From CAZTXD01 sp964617995 (GTDB lineage Bacteria > Actinomycetota > Acidimicrobiia > Spongiisociales > ZC4RG35): 64,000 nucleotides of DNA. The stretch is taken from assembly GCA_964617995.1 (NCBI GenBank), contig CAZTXD010000001.1:22149-86148 (forward strand), read 5' to 3'. Position 1 is the stretch's first letter. Each line of letters starts with the position of its first letter. The translations under genes were made by a program, and so were the position numbers. Under the pieces are notes generated by a model. It did not search any database and was not told the DNA's origin. It saw nothing but the letters and a program-made list of their open reading frames with translations. This document shows positions 52,504 to 61,651 of the stretch, one piece after another.

Positions 52504-53673
52504 ATGACGTCTTACGGCGAACTGGTAGCGGGTGTACGACGGTCCGTCTCCGAAATCGACCCGTCCCTGGTCGAGAGCCGTCTCGACCATCTCGAGGTGA
52601 TCGACATTCGTGAACCGGACGAGTACCAGTCCGGGACGATCCCCGGCTCCCGCTTCATCGCCCGGGGAGTCCTCGAGAGCCACATAGAGACCCAGATCCC
52701 GGAGCGTTCCCGGGAGATCGTCCTCTTCTGCTCCGGTGGAGCCCGTAGTGTCCTCGCCGCCGCGTCGCTGGCTGCCATGGGGTACGACCGGGTCCACTCC
52801 ATGGCGGGTGGGTTCAACCGCTGGAAGGACGAGGGAAGGGCCTGGATCGCGCCCACCGGCCTCTCTCCCGATCAACGCACCCGCTATCACCGCCATCTTC
52901 TGCTGCCGGAGGTGGGAACCGAGGGTCAGGAGAAGCTGCTCGAGTCGTCGGTGCTGATCATCGGCGCCGGCGGGCTCGGATCACCCGCTGCTCTTTACCT
53001 GGCGGCGGCCGGTGTGGGGACCGTCGGCCTCGTCGACTTCGACCAGGTCGACGCCTCCAACCTGCAACGCCAGATCCTCCACAATCTCGACCGGGTCGGT
53101 ATGCCCAAGGTGGAGTCGGCTCGCGAGACTCTCACCGCCCTCAACCCGGACGTGAAGATCGTGACCCATGCCGAGCGCCTCACCGCCGACAACGCCCTTG
53201 CTCTCCTCTCCGGATACGACGTCATCGTCGACGGTGGAGACAACTTCCCCACCCGCTACCTCCTCAACGACGCCAGTCTGCACCTGCGTATCCCGGTGGT
53301 GCACGGATCGATCTTCCGATTCGAGGGTCAGGCAGCGGTCTTCCACCCCTACACGGGCCCCTGCTATCGATGCCTGTTCCCGCTTCCGCCTCCCCCCGAG
53401 CTGGCACCGTCCTGCGCCGAGGCGGGAGTCCTGGGCGTGCTTCCCGGGATCATCGGGTCCATCGAGGCCATGGAGGCGATCAAGATCCTGCTGGGCGTCG
53501 GTGACAGCCTCGCTGGACGCCTCCTCGTCTACGACGCCCTGGAGGAGGACTTCCAGACCGTGACGGTGCGACGCGACCCTGGATGTGCGGCCTGCTCCGA
53601 TCCCGACCATCCCCCGCGGCTGGTCGACTACGACCTCACCTGCGCCCCGGCGGGAAGTGTCGCCCGTAGCTGA
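52504..53673 (+). CDS. moeZ: MoeZ-like adenylyltransferase with N-terminal rhodanese domain
   Basis: 389 residues from ATG 52504. Rhodanese domain at the N-terminus (~25-110) with active-site Cys in LFCSGGARS, then the ThiF/MoeB adenylating domain: LIIGAGGLGSPAALYLAAAGVG, DFDQVDASNLQRQ, CYRCLFP and CAACSDPDH as zinc Cys pairs. Domain order is the reverse of mycobacterial MoeZ (MoeB first). Activates sulphur carriers (MoaD, ThiS, CysO); which one is not readable here. GGGGG upstream as a weak ribosome site. Confidence 0.9.
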   Translation: MTSYGELVAGVRRSVSEIDPSLVESRLDHLEVIDIREPDEYQSGTIPGSRFIARGVLESHIETQIPERSREIVLFCSGGARSVLAAASLAAMGYDRVHSMAGGFNRWKDEGRAWIAPTGLSPDQRTRYHRHLLLPEVGTEGQEKLLESSVLIIGAGGLGSPAALYLAAAGVGTVGLVDFDQVDASNLQRQILHNLDRVGMPKVESARETLTALNPDVKIVTHAERLTADNALALLSGYDVIVDGGDNFPTRYLLNDASLHLRIPVVHGSIFRFEGQAAVFHPYTGPCYRCLFPLPPPPELAPSCAEAGVLGVLPGIIGSIEAMEAIKILLGVGDSLAGRLLVYDALEEDFQTVTVRRDPGCAACSDPDHPPRLVDYDLTCAPAGSVARS

Positions 53674-54067
53674 CGGCCGGCTCCACCTTCCTGGACCGGC
53701 CCGGGAAGCCATGATTCGCCACACCTACAACTGCATGCCCGAGGAGGCCTGCGGCCTGGTGGCGGTGGACCACCGTTCGAGGATCCGGATGGTCTACCCC
53801 CTCACCAACGCCGACCGATCGACGAAGTCGTTCACCATCGAGCCCCGGGAGCATTTCGGGGCCCTCCTTCATGCCGAGCGATCCGGATGGAGCCTCGGAG
53901 GTGTGTTCCATTCCCATCCGAGGGGTCCGGCCGTTCTCTCCACCACGGACCTCGTTCAGCCGCACGAACCGGATTGGTTTCACATCGTGGTGGGTGTCTC
54001 GCCCCGGACGGAGCTGAGAGCGTGGGTCATAAGCGGCGGAAGACCGGAGGCGCTGGAACTCGCGTGA
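53657..54067 (+). CDS. mec: JAMM/Mov34 metallopeptidase, Mec-like
   Basis: 136 residues from GTG 53657, overlapping moeZ by 17 nt. JAMM motif: Glu in PEEACGLVAVD, then HSHPRGPAVLSTTD (His-x-His-x10-Asp). In mycobacteria Mec cuts cysteine from the CysO-Cys thiocarboxylate adduct, with MoeZ charging CysO. CysO and CysM are not in this window, so the pathway can only be inferred. ATG 53711 is a possible shorter start. Confidence 0.85.
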   Translation: MSPVADGRLHLPGPAREAMIRHTYNCMPEEACGLVAVDHRSRIRMVYPLTNADRSTKSFTIEPREHFGALLHAERSGWSLGGVFHSHPRGPAVLSTTDLVQPHEPDWFHIVVGVSPRTELRAWVISGGRPEALELA

Positions 54068-54076
54068 GCGGGAACC

Positions 54077-54637
54077 TCACCCCTCCCGGCTCAAGAGCCT
54101 CTTGAGCCACGACCACAGGGAGGAGAAGAAGAGGGCGAGACCGTTGACGTCGGAGTCCGCGCGCACCTCGGCAGCTTCCTCTTTCGTGGTCGCCGCCAGC
54201 TTTCCCTCCAGACACTCGACGAACTCCCCGATCAGTCGCTTCGAGATCTCGTTGACGAGTCCCGTCCGCCCGAACTGCGCCGCCGGGCCCGATAGCATGA
54301 CGTCGGCGTCGATGTCGACCCGGGTGCCGCCCGGTTCTCCGCCGGTGAGAACGTAGGTCACCCCGACCTGTCCTCTGCTGCCGCCTCGCTTGTCGACGCC
54401 CTTACCGGAGATGGAGGCGGAGCGGGCATCGAGGTCGGGGGTGATTGTGGCCTCACCCTCGAACACGGCAGTCATGGGGCCGAGCTTCACCGAGACGACA
54501 CCCGTGTAGACGTTGTCCCCCTTGTCCTCTCTCAGTTCGGCGCCCGGGAGACAGTCGGCTACGGCCGCCACGTCCTGGAAGAATTCCCAGACATCCTCCA
54601 TCGGACGCTCGACGGTGAAATCGTGTTGGATCTTCAT
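54077..54637 (-). CDS. coxG: CoxG-type SRPBCC protein
   Basis: 186 residues. SRPBCC fold opening with DFTVERPMEDVWEFFQDVAAVADCLPGAE, then KLGPMTAVFEGEATITPDLDARSASISGKG split motif and FGRTGLVNEISKRLIGEFVECLEGKL. CoxG helps anchor carbon monoxide dehydrogenase to the membrane; the tail SSLWSWLKRLL could do this. No cox structural genes nearby. Confidence 0.87.
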   Translation of the reverse strand: MKIQHDFTVERPMEDVWEFFQDVAAVADCLPGAELREDKGDNVYTGVVSVKLGPMTAVFEGEATITPDLDARSASISGKGVDKRGGSRGQVGVTYVLTGGEPGGTRVDIDADVMLSGPAAQFGRTGLVNEISKRLIGEFVECLEGKLAATTKEEAAEVRADSDVNGLALFFSSLWSWLKRLLSREG

Positions 54638-54674
54638 GGGTGTGTCTCCCGCGTCGTGTCGGCGTACTGACCGC

Positions 54675-55760
54675 TCACCTGGCGGCTGGATCCGCCCGGC
54701 CGTCCCGATCGTAATCGCGCAGCGCCGGAGGTCCCTTACGGTTCCGCAGGAAGCCGGCTCCGGCATGACGCCGCACTGCCATGATCTCGGTGAGCACGGC
54801 CCAGGCGATCTCCAAAGGTCCTTCAGAGCCGATATCGAGCCCGGCAGGCCCATGCAGAGCCTCCAGATCGTGCTCGTCGGGCCGGACACCCTGCTCGGCG
54901 AGGTCGTCGAGCAGCCGGGCCAGCCGCTCCCCGGGCCCCAGGACACCGATGTACGGAAGGCCATGGCCCAGCACCGCCCGAAGGTAATCGAGGTCCCGGA
55001 GATAGTTGTGGGACATGATCACCACCGAGGCACCGGGGTCGAGATCCACGGCATCGCCCAGGTCCCGGGGGGTGACATGGACGAACTGGGTCGCCTGGGG
55101 GAAGCGCTCCGCCGAGAGGAACGGACGACGGTCATCGACCACTATCGGCTCGTATCCGAGCTCTGCACCCAACCGAACCACCGGGGCGGCGTCATGACCG
55201 GCACCACACACTATCAACCGCCGGGGAGCGCCCAGCACTTCCACCATCACGCGCTCACCGTCGACATCGGTGACCCGGTGGCGGCCGTCCTCAATAGCCC
55301 TGCTGCCCACCTCCCCGTACCGACCCCCGTCACCGCGAGACACCACGGTCCTCTCTCCGACCCGGTCGCCCAGGTGGTGGACGACGGCAACGGGCCTCTG
55401 GAAGGATCGCAGCTCAGCCACGAGCCGCATCACCGACTCGGCCGGCTCCACCACCAGCTCGGTGGCACCGTTGCAGCCTATTCCCCATCCCCACACGGCC
55501 TCATCGTCGGCCGTCAGGTCGAACTCTATGAGACGGGGACGACCGGTCTCGATCACCTCACCGGCTACCCGGCGCAGGTCTTCGTCGAGGCAGCCTCCCG
55601 ATACGGTTCCGACTCCGGGGCCGTCGTCGGCTACGAGCTGGCGAGCGGCCAGGCCGCGGTATGTCGAACCCCGCACACCTACGACCGTGGCGAGCGCGAA
55701 GTCGAGTCCCCTGGCGGACCACTCCTCGGCAGCCTGCAGGACCTTGTCGAGCTCGTTCAT
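54675..55760 (-). CDS. XdhC/CoxI-family molybdenum cofactor insertion protein
   Basis: 361 residues. N-terminal XdhC_CoxI motif ATVVGVRGSTYRGLAARQLV and GTVSGGCLDEDL with the conserved Cys (near 56), EFDLTADDEAVWGWGIGCNG with the second conserved Cys, and a C-terminal Rossmann domain LIVCGAGHDAAP, MSHNYLRDLDYL, GVLGPGERL. Acts on sulfuration and insertion of the molybdenum cofactor into hydroxylases. The dehydrogenase it serves is not in this window. Confidence 0.9.
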   Translation of the reverse strand: MNELDKVLQAAEEWSARGLDFALATVVGVRGSTYRGLAARQLVADDGPGVGTVSGGCLDEDLRRVAGEVIETGRPRLIEFDLTADDEAVWGWGIGCNGATELVVEPAESVMRLVAELRSFQRPVAVVHHLGDRVGERTVVSRGDGGRYGEVGSRAIEDGRHRVTDVDGERVMVEVLGAPRRLIVCGAGHDAAPVVRLGAELGYEPIVVDDRRPFLSAERFPQATQFVHVTPRDLGDAVDLDPGASVVIMSHNYLRDLDYLRAVLGHGLPYIGVLGPGERLARLLDDLAEQGVRPDEHDLEALHGPAGLDIGSEGPLEIAWAVLTEIMAVRRHAGAGFLRNRKGPPALRDYDRDGRADPAAR

Positions 55761-56242
55761 CCGCTGTGCTCCGTATTCCCCGCCAGCAGCTCGAGGGCGT
55801 GGGGTATGACCGCCAGGATCGCTGTGAGGTTCTCGGTCGCTCCTCGCGGCGAACCGGGAAGGTTGACCACCAGGCTCCGGCCGAGGGTACCGGCGGTGCC
55901 ACGGGACAATGCCGCCAGCGGCGTCGACTCGACACCCCTGGCCAGCATCAGGTGGACTAGGCCCGGTGCCGGCCTCTCCACCACCCCGGCGGTGGCTTCG
56001 GGGGTGACATCGCGCGGCCCGAATCCGGTGCCTCCGGTAGTGACGACGAGCTGCGCCCCGTTCGCCGCCGACCGCACCTCCGACGCAATCAGGTCTGCCT
56101 CGTCTGGCACCACCGAACGGGTCACGGAGACGGCTCCGGCATCGGCCAGGAGGTCGTGGAGAGCGTCACCGGAGTCGTCGGCGCGGGTCCCGTGATGGAC
56201 GCCATCGGAGACGGTTATGACATGTGCGTGCCAATCGGTCAT
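55757..56242 (-). CDS. mog: MogA/MoaB-family molybdenum cofactor biosynthesis protein
   Basis: 161 residues. Molybdopterin adenylation/molybdate insertion. Contains ITVSDGVHHGTRADDSGDAL, LVVTTGGTGFGPRDVTPEAT and NLPGSPRGATENL. ATGA overlap with XdhC, so the two are coupled. Orphan relative to other moa/moe genes in this window. Confidence 0.9.
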   Translation of the reverse strand: MTDWHAHVITVSDGVHHGTRADDSGDALHDLLADAGAVSVTRSVVPDEADLIASEVRSAANGAQLVVTTGGTGFGPRDVTPEATAGVVERPAPGLVHLMLARGVESTPLAALSRGTAGTLGRSLVVNLPGSPRGATENLTAILAVIPHALELLAGNTEHSG

Positions 56243-56254
56243 GCCAGGCTGACG

Positions 56255-57106
56255 TTACAGCGGAACCACGAATGGATCGGCGAGGGAGGGAGGAATGAGG
56301 AGCCCCCGGCTGAGCACGAGCTGGAACACGACGGCGAGGAACAGGAACCAGCCGAGCGGCAGCCAGGACCACATCTGGGCCGCTCGCTGATCCTCGATGC
56401 GAACTGTACGGGTGCCCAACGCGGCCAGCACCGTGGCCACGGTGAAGAGGCCGAGCAGAGGCAACGTCTGGATGAAGCCGGTCCCGTTGTCGGGGAGGAA
56501 GACCGGGACAGACAGCAGTGGCCCGACCACACCGGGAATGAGAGCCAGCTTGACCGCGAAGAGGAAGCGACTCTGCGGTTTGGAGATGTCCTTGCGATGC
56601 TGGGCGTAGGCCAGGAAGGCCGGTGCAGAGGCCAGTGCGATCGCGAGCAATCCGACGGCCCCTGCGGTCGCAACCACCAGATCGAGACCGGCGGGCACGT
56701 CGAGAGTGGCGAACGAGCGTGCCACCCGCGAATCCGGGGAGAAGGGCATGGCGGCTAGCTGCGTGAAGCCCTGACGGAAACAATGGAGGATCATCCACAG
56801 GGTGGTGAGCCGGGCGGCGTCGTATCGCGTGGAGCCGGGGTAGAGGGTGAGGAAGAACGCGCCGACCAGCAGGCTGAGGACCATCCCCCCTCCGAGAGCG
56901 AGGTCGGATCCGCCCGCCGCGTACAGGATCTCGTTGTGGTAGAGGATCGGGTCGCGACCGGCGAGAGCACCCGCCGCCGCCACCCCTAGATGGTCGACCA
57001 GGGCGGCCACCACCACTCCGACTGCCGAGGCTACGGCGGAGGTGGCTATGAACCCGAACCGTGGAGCGTTGCCGGAACGAGATTCGGTTGCCGTTTCGAC
57101 GTCCAC
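56255..57106 (-). CDS. Hypothetical multipass membrane protein
   Basis: 283 residues with about seven hydrophobic segments (FIATSAVASAVGVVVAAL, LALGGGMVLSLLVGAFFL, VATAGAVGLLAIALAS and others). No recognised motif. GTG 57106; TACCAT ends 8 nt upstream (leaderless candidate). Its stop is 12 bp before mog, so it may lead the mog-xdhC transcript. Confidence 0.75.
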   Translation of the reverse strand: MDVETATESRSGNAPRFGFIATSAVASAVGVVVAALVDHLGVAAAGALAGRDPILYHNEILYAAGGSDLALGGGMVLSLLVGAFFLTLYPGSTRYDAARLTTLWMILHCFRQGFTQLAAMPFSPDSRVARSFATLDVPAGLDLVVATAGAVGLLAIALASAPAFLAYAQHRKDISKPQSRFLFAVKLALIPGVVGPLLSVPVFLPDNGTGFIQTLPLLGLFTVATVLAALGTRTVRIEDQRAAQMWSWLPLGWFLFLAVVFQLVLSRGLLIPPSLADPFVVPL

Positions 57107-57140
57107 GGACCGGCATGGTAAACCGACCGGCGCCGCGCTG

Positions 57141-59837
57141 TCAGCGGCGCTTGCGACGCATTAGGCGTTCGAGGGTCTCCGAGCCCGATACGACCGGCGG
57201 TGGCGCCTTCTCCTCCTCCGCCTTCCCGAGGACCTTCTCGATCCTCCTGTGCTCCCGCCGGCGGGGCGTCTGCACCCCTTCGCGCCACTCCCCCACGTCC
57301 TCGGGGGCGAACACGAGTCGACGGAGGGCGACATCGACGAAGAACAGCGCCAGTGCCGCTCCGATGAGCCACGACGCGATGGACTGCAGAGCATCACCCC
57401 GGGTGGGGGCTTCGTCGAAGGCATCGGCCGCCTCGATATCGATACGGCCTCCCGTCTGCCGGGCGGCCGAGGCGAGCAGGGCGCGGTCCGGCTCACGGAA
57501 CGCGAACTCCTCGGCGTATCCGGACACTGCCCCGGCACTGGAGACGAGGGCGGTGCCGTCGGATCGCTCCAGGGAGACGGCGACCCAGTATGCGCCCGGT
57601 TCCGCCACCGTCGTCGATCCGGTGAACGTCGACTCGCCGGTCTGTTCCAGGGGAACGACCCTGGTCTCGCCACCCGGTATCCGCACCCGGGCAACGGCAG
57701 CGCCGTCGAGCACCGGGTCGCCGGCGTCGAAGCGGATCCCCAGGTTCCCCCCGTCGATGACGACCTCGGGTGGTACATCCCTTCCCGCCGGCAGCACCTG
57801 CCTCACCAGGCGTCCCCAGAAGTCGACATAACCCTCCCAGCTCACCCATCCCGCCGACCAGCGTGCCGTGGCATCCGAGGTCCAAGCGGTGGCCCGACCC
57901 AGTCCGCGCTGCCAGCTGGCGAGGAGAGGGTCACCGGGGCCGATCTGCAGCGCGGTGGAAGCGGTGGGCTTCGCCTTGGTGGCCACGTAACCCAGGAGGG
58001 GCGGTGCCGCCTCCAGGCCCGTGGTCACCGGAGACGGTGCACCAAGAGCAGGGAGGAAGGATCCCTCATTTACCAGGCCCCGGGCCGCGGTCAGCGTCTC
58101 CTCGACGAAGATCTCCGGCACCGACGCCAGATCGGTCCCCGGGTAGAACCGTCCCCCGCCCACGTCCGCCATCCGGCGGAGCGTGGCTCCACTCCCCTCC
58201 CCCGTGCCGAGCACCGACAGGGTTATCCCGGCGTCTGCGATCTGTCGGGCCAGGGGCACCAGGTTCGCCTCGTTCGGGTCCCAGCCGTCGGTGAACAGGA
58301 CGATGTGGCGGAGAGCACCATCCACCCCCACGAGCTCGTCCAACGCGGCTCGGAGCCCCCGGGCGAGTTCCGTGTCCCCGCTGGCCGTGATGGGCGCCAG
58401 AGCAGTTTCGACCGTCTCGGCGTCGGGTCGCTGCTGGAGAGGAAGCACCCAGTCGGTCCCCCCTGCCACCGCCAGCACTCCGACGGAATCCTCCGGGGCG
58501 AGAGCGTCGATGGCTGCGGCAGCCCCCGCCTTGGCGATGTCCGTCTTGAGGACACCGCCCTCGCTGAACTCACCCTGTCGGCAGTGGCAGGCGCCCATCG
58601 ACCCTGAGGAGTCGATCACGAGCACTTCGGCCACCGGTTGGCGGCGGATCAGGTCGTCGGGATTCGACGACACCGGAAGCACCGCCTCTATCGGGCTCTC
58701 GTGGTAGTCGCCCATCCCGTACGCCCGGTCACCTCCGACCACCACCAAGCCCCTCCCCAGGTCCTCCACGTAAGCCGCCAATGCCGCCGCCTCCGTGTCC
58801 GAGGGGCGTTCCAGATTCACCAACACCACTGCGTCGTAGGCCAACAAGTCTTGATCGGAGGGAACCGTGCCGCGGACGTCCACGGTGATGCCGCCTGCTT
58901 CCAGAGCCCGCGACAGCTCGTCGCCCTCGCCGGGCACACCCTCCACGACGGCGACCCGGGCAGGCCCTTCTACCCGGTACACGCCCGAGGAGACATCGTT
59001 TTGGGGACGGGTGTCGAAGTCGGCGTCGACTGTGACCTCGACGATCTCGAAGCCGGGAGCCACGCTGGGCACCTCGACGGTGACCTCGGTCCGGCCCGCT
59101 CCCACCTCGACCTGCTCCACGAACTCCCGCCCGTCGGACGTCGAGAACCTCACCGTGGCGTCTCCCGCCTGGTTGGAGCGGAGAACCGCTGTCACGGGCG
59201 CCTCGTCGCCCAGACGTGTCGAACCCGGCACACGCACGGTCTCGACCAGCACATCGGCGCTTCGTGCCGTGTCGAAGATCACGAAGTCGACTGCCACCCC
59301 TTCTTCGGCCAGTCCCTCCGCGGCCGCTTCGATCCCCGTGGAGGTGGGAACCGCGTCCGTGAGGACGACCACTCTTCTCGACCCTTCTGTGGGGAGCAGC
59401 GAGCCGGCGGCCACCAGAGCGCCCGCCAGATCGGTGGCGCTGGAATCCACCTCCGAGCGGATCCCGTCGAAGGGCCGAACGGGACCCACGGCCCGGTCGA
59501 GCCTCACCCCGTTCCCGAAGACAGCGATACCCGCCCGGGCCGGAGGCTGCGCCGTTGCCAGGGCACGACTGACGAAGTCCTCCTGGGCGCCGCGAGTCTC
59601 GCCGCCGATCGACTCGGACCGGTCGAGCATGAAGAGCACCGATCGCGTCGACACCGTTCGCTCCAGGAAAGGACCGGCGGCCGCCGTGACCAGCAGTGTC
59701 ACCGCCACGAGACGGGCAACGACCGCCCACCGGTGTTGCCGTGGCGGCACCGTACGCCGCCCCCAACGGGCCACGGCCCAGATCACCAGCCACGCCGCCG
59801 GTATCGCCAGAAGCACCCAGGGGCGATCGAACCTCAC
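57141..59837 (-). CDS. VWA-domain membrane protein (MoxR cluster)
   Basis: 898 residues from GTG 59837 (GTGA overlap with the upstream gene). Two membrane helices at the N-terminus, a first VWA fold with MIDAS-like LFMLDRSESIGG, a glutamine amidotransferase-like region (VVVGGDRAYGMGDYHESPI), a second VWA with VLVIDSSGSMGACHC (perfect DxSxS), an Ig-like segment and a C-terminal helix. Companion of MoxR in this membrane complex; substrate unknown. Confidence 0.88.
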   Translation of the reverse strand: MRFDRPWVLLAIPAAWLVIWAVARWGRRTVPPRQHRWAVVARLVAVTLLVTAAAGPFLERTVSTRSVLFMLDRSESIGGETRGAQEDFVSRALATAQPPARAGIAVFGNGVRLDRAVGPVRPFDGIRSEVDSSATDLAGALVAAGSLLPTEGSRRVVVLTDAVPTSTGIEAAAEGLAEEGVAVDFVIFDTARSADVLVETVRVPGSTRLGDEAPVTAVLRSNQAGDATVRFSTSDGREFVEQVEVGAGRTEVTVEVPSVAPGFEIVEVTVDADFDTRPQNDVSSGVYRVEGPARVAVVEGVPGEGDELSRALEAGGITVDVRGTVPSDQDLLAYDAVVLVNLERPSDTEAAALAAYVEDLGRGLVVVGGDRAYGMGDYHESPIEAVLPVSSNPDDLIRRQPVAEVLVIDSSGSMGACHCRQGEFSEGGVLKTDIAKAGAAAAIDALAPEDSVGVLAVAGGTDWVLPLQQRPDAETVETALAPITASGDTELARGLRAALDELVGVDGALRHIVLFTDGWDPNEANLVPLARQIADAGITLSVLGTGEGSGATLRRMADVGGGRFYPGTDLASVPEIFVEETLTAARGLVNEGSFLPALGAPSPVTTGLEAAPPLLGYVATKAKPTASTALQIGPGDPLLASWQRGLGRATAWTSDATARWSAGWVSWEGYVDFWGRLVRQVLPAGRDVPPEVVIDGGNLGIRFDAGDPVLDGAAVARVRIPGGETRVVPLEQTGESTFTGSTTVAEPGAYWVAVSLERSDGTALVSSAGAVSGYAEEFAFREPDRALLASAARQTGGRIDIEAADAFDEAPTRGDALQSIASWLIGAALALFFVDVALRRLVFAPEDVGEWREGVQTPRRREHRRIEKVLGKAEEEKAPPPVVSGSETLERLMRRKRR

Positions 59838-61651
59838 GCCGCCACCTGCCCACTCGTTCTCCGGCGGATCCCGGGACGCTGATGCCCGATCCACCACTCA
59901 ACCCCCATCAGCACCAGAACGGCGGCGACCACCCATGGTGCCCACTCCCGAATGAGGAAACCCTCCTCCCCCTCGCCTCCCGGGCCGACCGTCACCGCCA
60001 GCTCACGGCTCGGGCCCGACGATTCCGTGCTGGCGAAACGGCGCACCGCCACCGAGCCTTCCGAGACCGCACCTTCCTCGTCGATGTATTCGACCCTGTA
60101 GACGCCCGGTCGATTCGTGCCGGCGAAGACTCCAGCGTCGGCCGCCACCTCCCTCGTCTCTCCGGACGGTAGGGTGACCCTCGCCCTCGACCCGGCGGGG
60201 GTGACCAACCCGATGGGTGTCCCGGCGGTCTCCGTCGACACCGACCCCGCCTCGCCCCCGCCGAGCCACTCGAACAGGTTGGAACCGAGGATGGGGAAGG
60301 CCACCTGCACCGGCAGGTTGGAGTGGACGAGGTCGAAGGTCGTGTACACGACGCGATGACCATCCACGTCTCCGATGAGCACCAGAGGGACGGGACCGGA
60401 GGAGACGAGGGGGAGCCACGTGAGGGTCTCCACCACCTGTGCCTCGGCAACAGCGAGGTCGGACAGGTCTACGCCGTCGAGGACGGGATCCGCCGGCCTG
60501 GAGAACGTCACCGCCAGGTTGCGTTCCAACCCGGTCAGTTCGATGCCTTCGGGCGCGCTTTCGGGACGAATGAGCCAGGTGGGCCGGTCGATCGGTGGTA
60601 GCGGGCCGCCGTCGACGATGAGGATGTCGGCTTCGGCCGGTTCCGGGGCCTCCGACACTCCGGGTGCCGACGATATCAGCGCGGTGAGGAAAGGTGACCC
60701 TTCGCCGACCACCGATACCGAGTGCCCCACTCCGCCGCCGACGACGAGGTCGGCCCGGTCGTCCATTGCCAGGGCATCGTCGTTGTCCTGGAGCCTGGCC
60801 GTCACCACGCTGCCCGGCCCGGCATCCAGGGGTACCACCCTGCTGGCGGCATCGAGGCCGGGGACGGTGATGTCGATGCTTCCGCCCGGAAGACCGTCTA
60901 CCTCGAAGGCGACCGTCACCAGCCGCTCATCGGGGCCGTGATTCTCGACACGGACGAAAGCCCTTGTTGCTCCCTCTGCGGAGGGATCGGCATCGAATCC
61001 GGACAATGCCAGATTGGGTGCGCGGTCGTCGAACACCAGGTGTGTGGCTCCTACCACCGGTTCCTCCGGCAAAGGCACCGCTCCGCCGTCGGAGAACACG
61101 ACCACCGAGGTCTCCCGATCGGGAGCGGCCAGACCACGTGCCAGCCGTATGGCCGTGGAGAGGTCCTCCACACCTCCTCCGGGCTCCAGAGCCATGATCG
61201 CCTCGCGAACCGCGTCCACGTCGCCTGAGAACGCCACCCGGACGTTGGGGCTGGGACCGGCCTCCACCACCGAGCCCAGGTTCGCCTCGGAGACGTCGCT
61301 CGCCAGGTCGAGGGCCGCCTCCCGGGCTCTGTCGAACCGTCCGGCCATCGCCATGGATCCCGACGTATCGATGACGAAGACGGTGTGTGGCCCCAAGACC
61401 GTGGCCTCGGAGGCGAACGGACGCGCCAGGGACAGAACGAATAACCCGAGGATGAGTAGCTGGGCGAGAAGGAGAGGAGTGAGCCGGAGCGGCTTCCAGG
61501 GAACGGCCGACGAGACCGGCTCGCCCACCTCTCGCCACAGCAGCGTCGAAGCGACTCGTTGGGGACGCCGCTTGGAGCGCAGCATGTAAAGAACGATCAG
61601 GGGGCCGGCGAGGGCGGCCAGGCCCAGAGCAGCGGGGACGAGGAATCTCAT
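59834..61651 (-). CDS. BatA/VWA-domain membrane protein
   Basis: 605 residues from ATG 61651. N-terminal BatA region (RFLVPAALGLAALAGPLIVLYMLRSKRR, ending with TTLLWREVG), a second helix LLLAQLLILGLFVLSLARPF, then VWA with VFVIDTSGSMAMAGRF (perfect DTSGS MIDAS) and a large extracytoplasmic part, finishing in a C-terminal helix (WAPWVVAAVLVLMGVEWWIG). ATGA overlap with the DUF58 gene fixes the start. Confidence 0.89.
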   Translation of the reverse strand: MRFLVPAALGLAALAGPLIVLYMLRSKRRPQRVASTLLWREVGEPVSSAVPWKPLRLTPLLLAQLLILGLFVLSLARPFASEATVLGPHTVFVIDTSGSMAMAGRFDRAREAALDLASDVSEANLGSVVEAGPSPNVRVAFSGDVDAVREAIMALEPGGGVEDLSTAIRLARGLAAPDRETSVVVFSDGGAVPLPEEPVVGATHLVFDDRAPNLALSGFDADPSAEGATRAFVRVENHGPDERLVTVAFEVDGLPGGSIDITVPGLDAASRVVPLDAGPGSVVTARLQDNDDALAMDDRADLVVGGGVGHSVSVVGEGSPFLTALISSAPGVSEAPEPAEADILIVDGGPLPPIDRPTWLIRPESAPEGIELTGLERNLAVTFSRPADPVLDGVDLSDLAVAEAQVVETLTWLPLVSSGPVPLVLIGDVDGHRVVYTTFDLVHSNLPVQVAFPILGSNLFEWLGGGEAGSVSTETAGTPIGLVTPAGSRARVTLPSGETREVAADAGVFAGTNRPGVYRVEYIDEEGAVSEGSVAVRRFASTESSGPSRELAVTVGPGGEGEEGFLIREWAPWVVAAVLVLMGVEWWIGHQRPGIRRRTSGQVAA

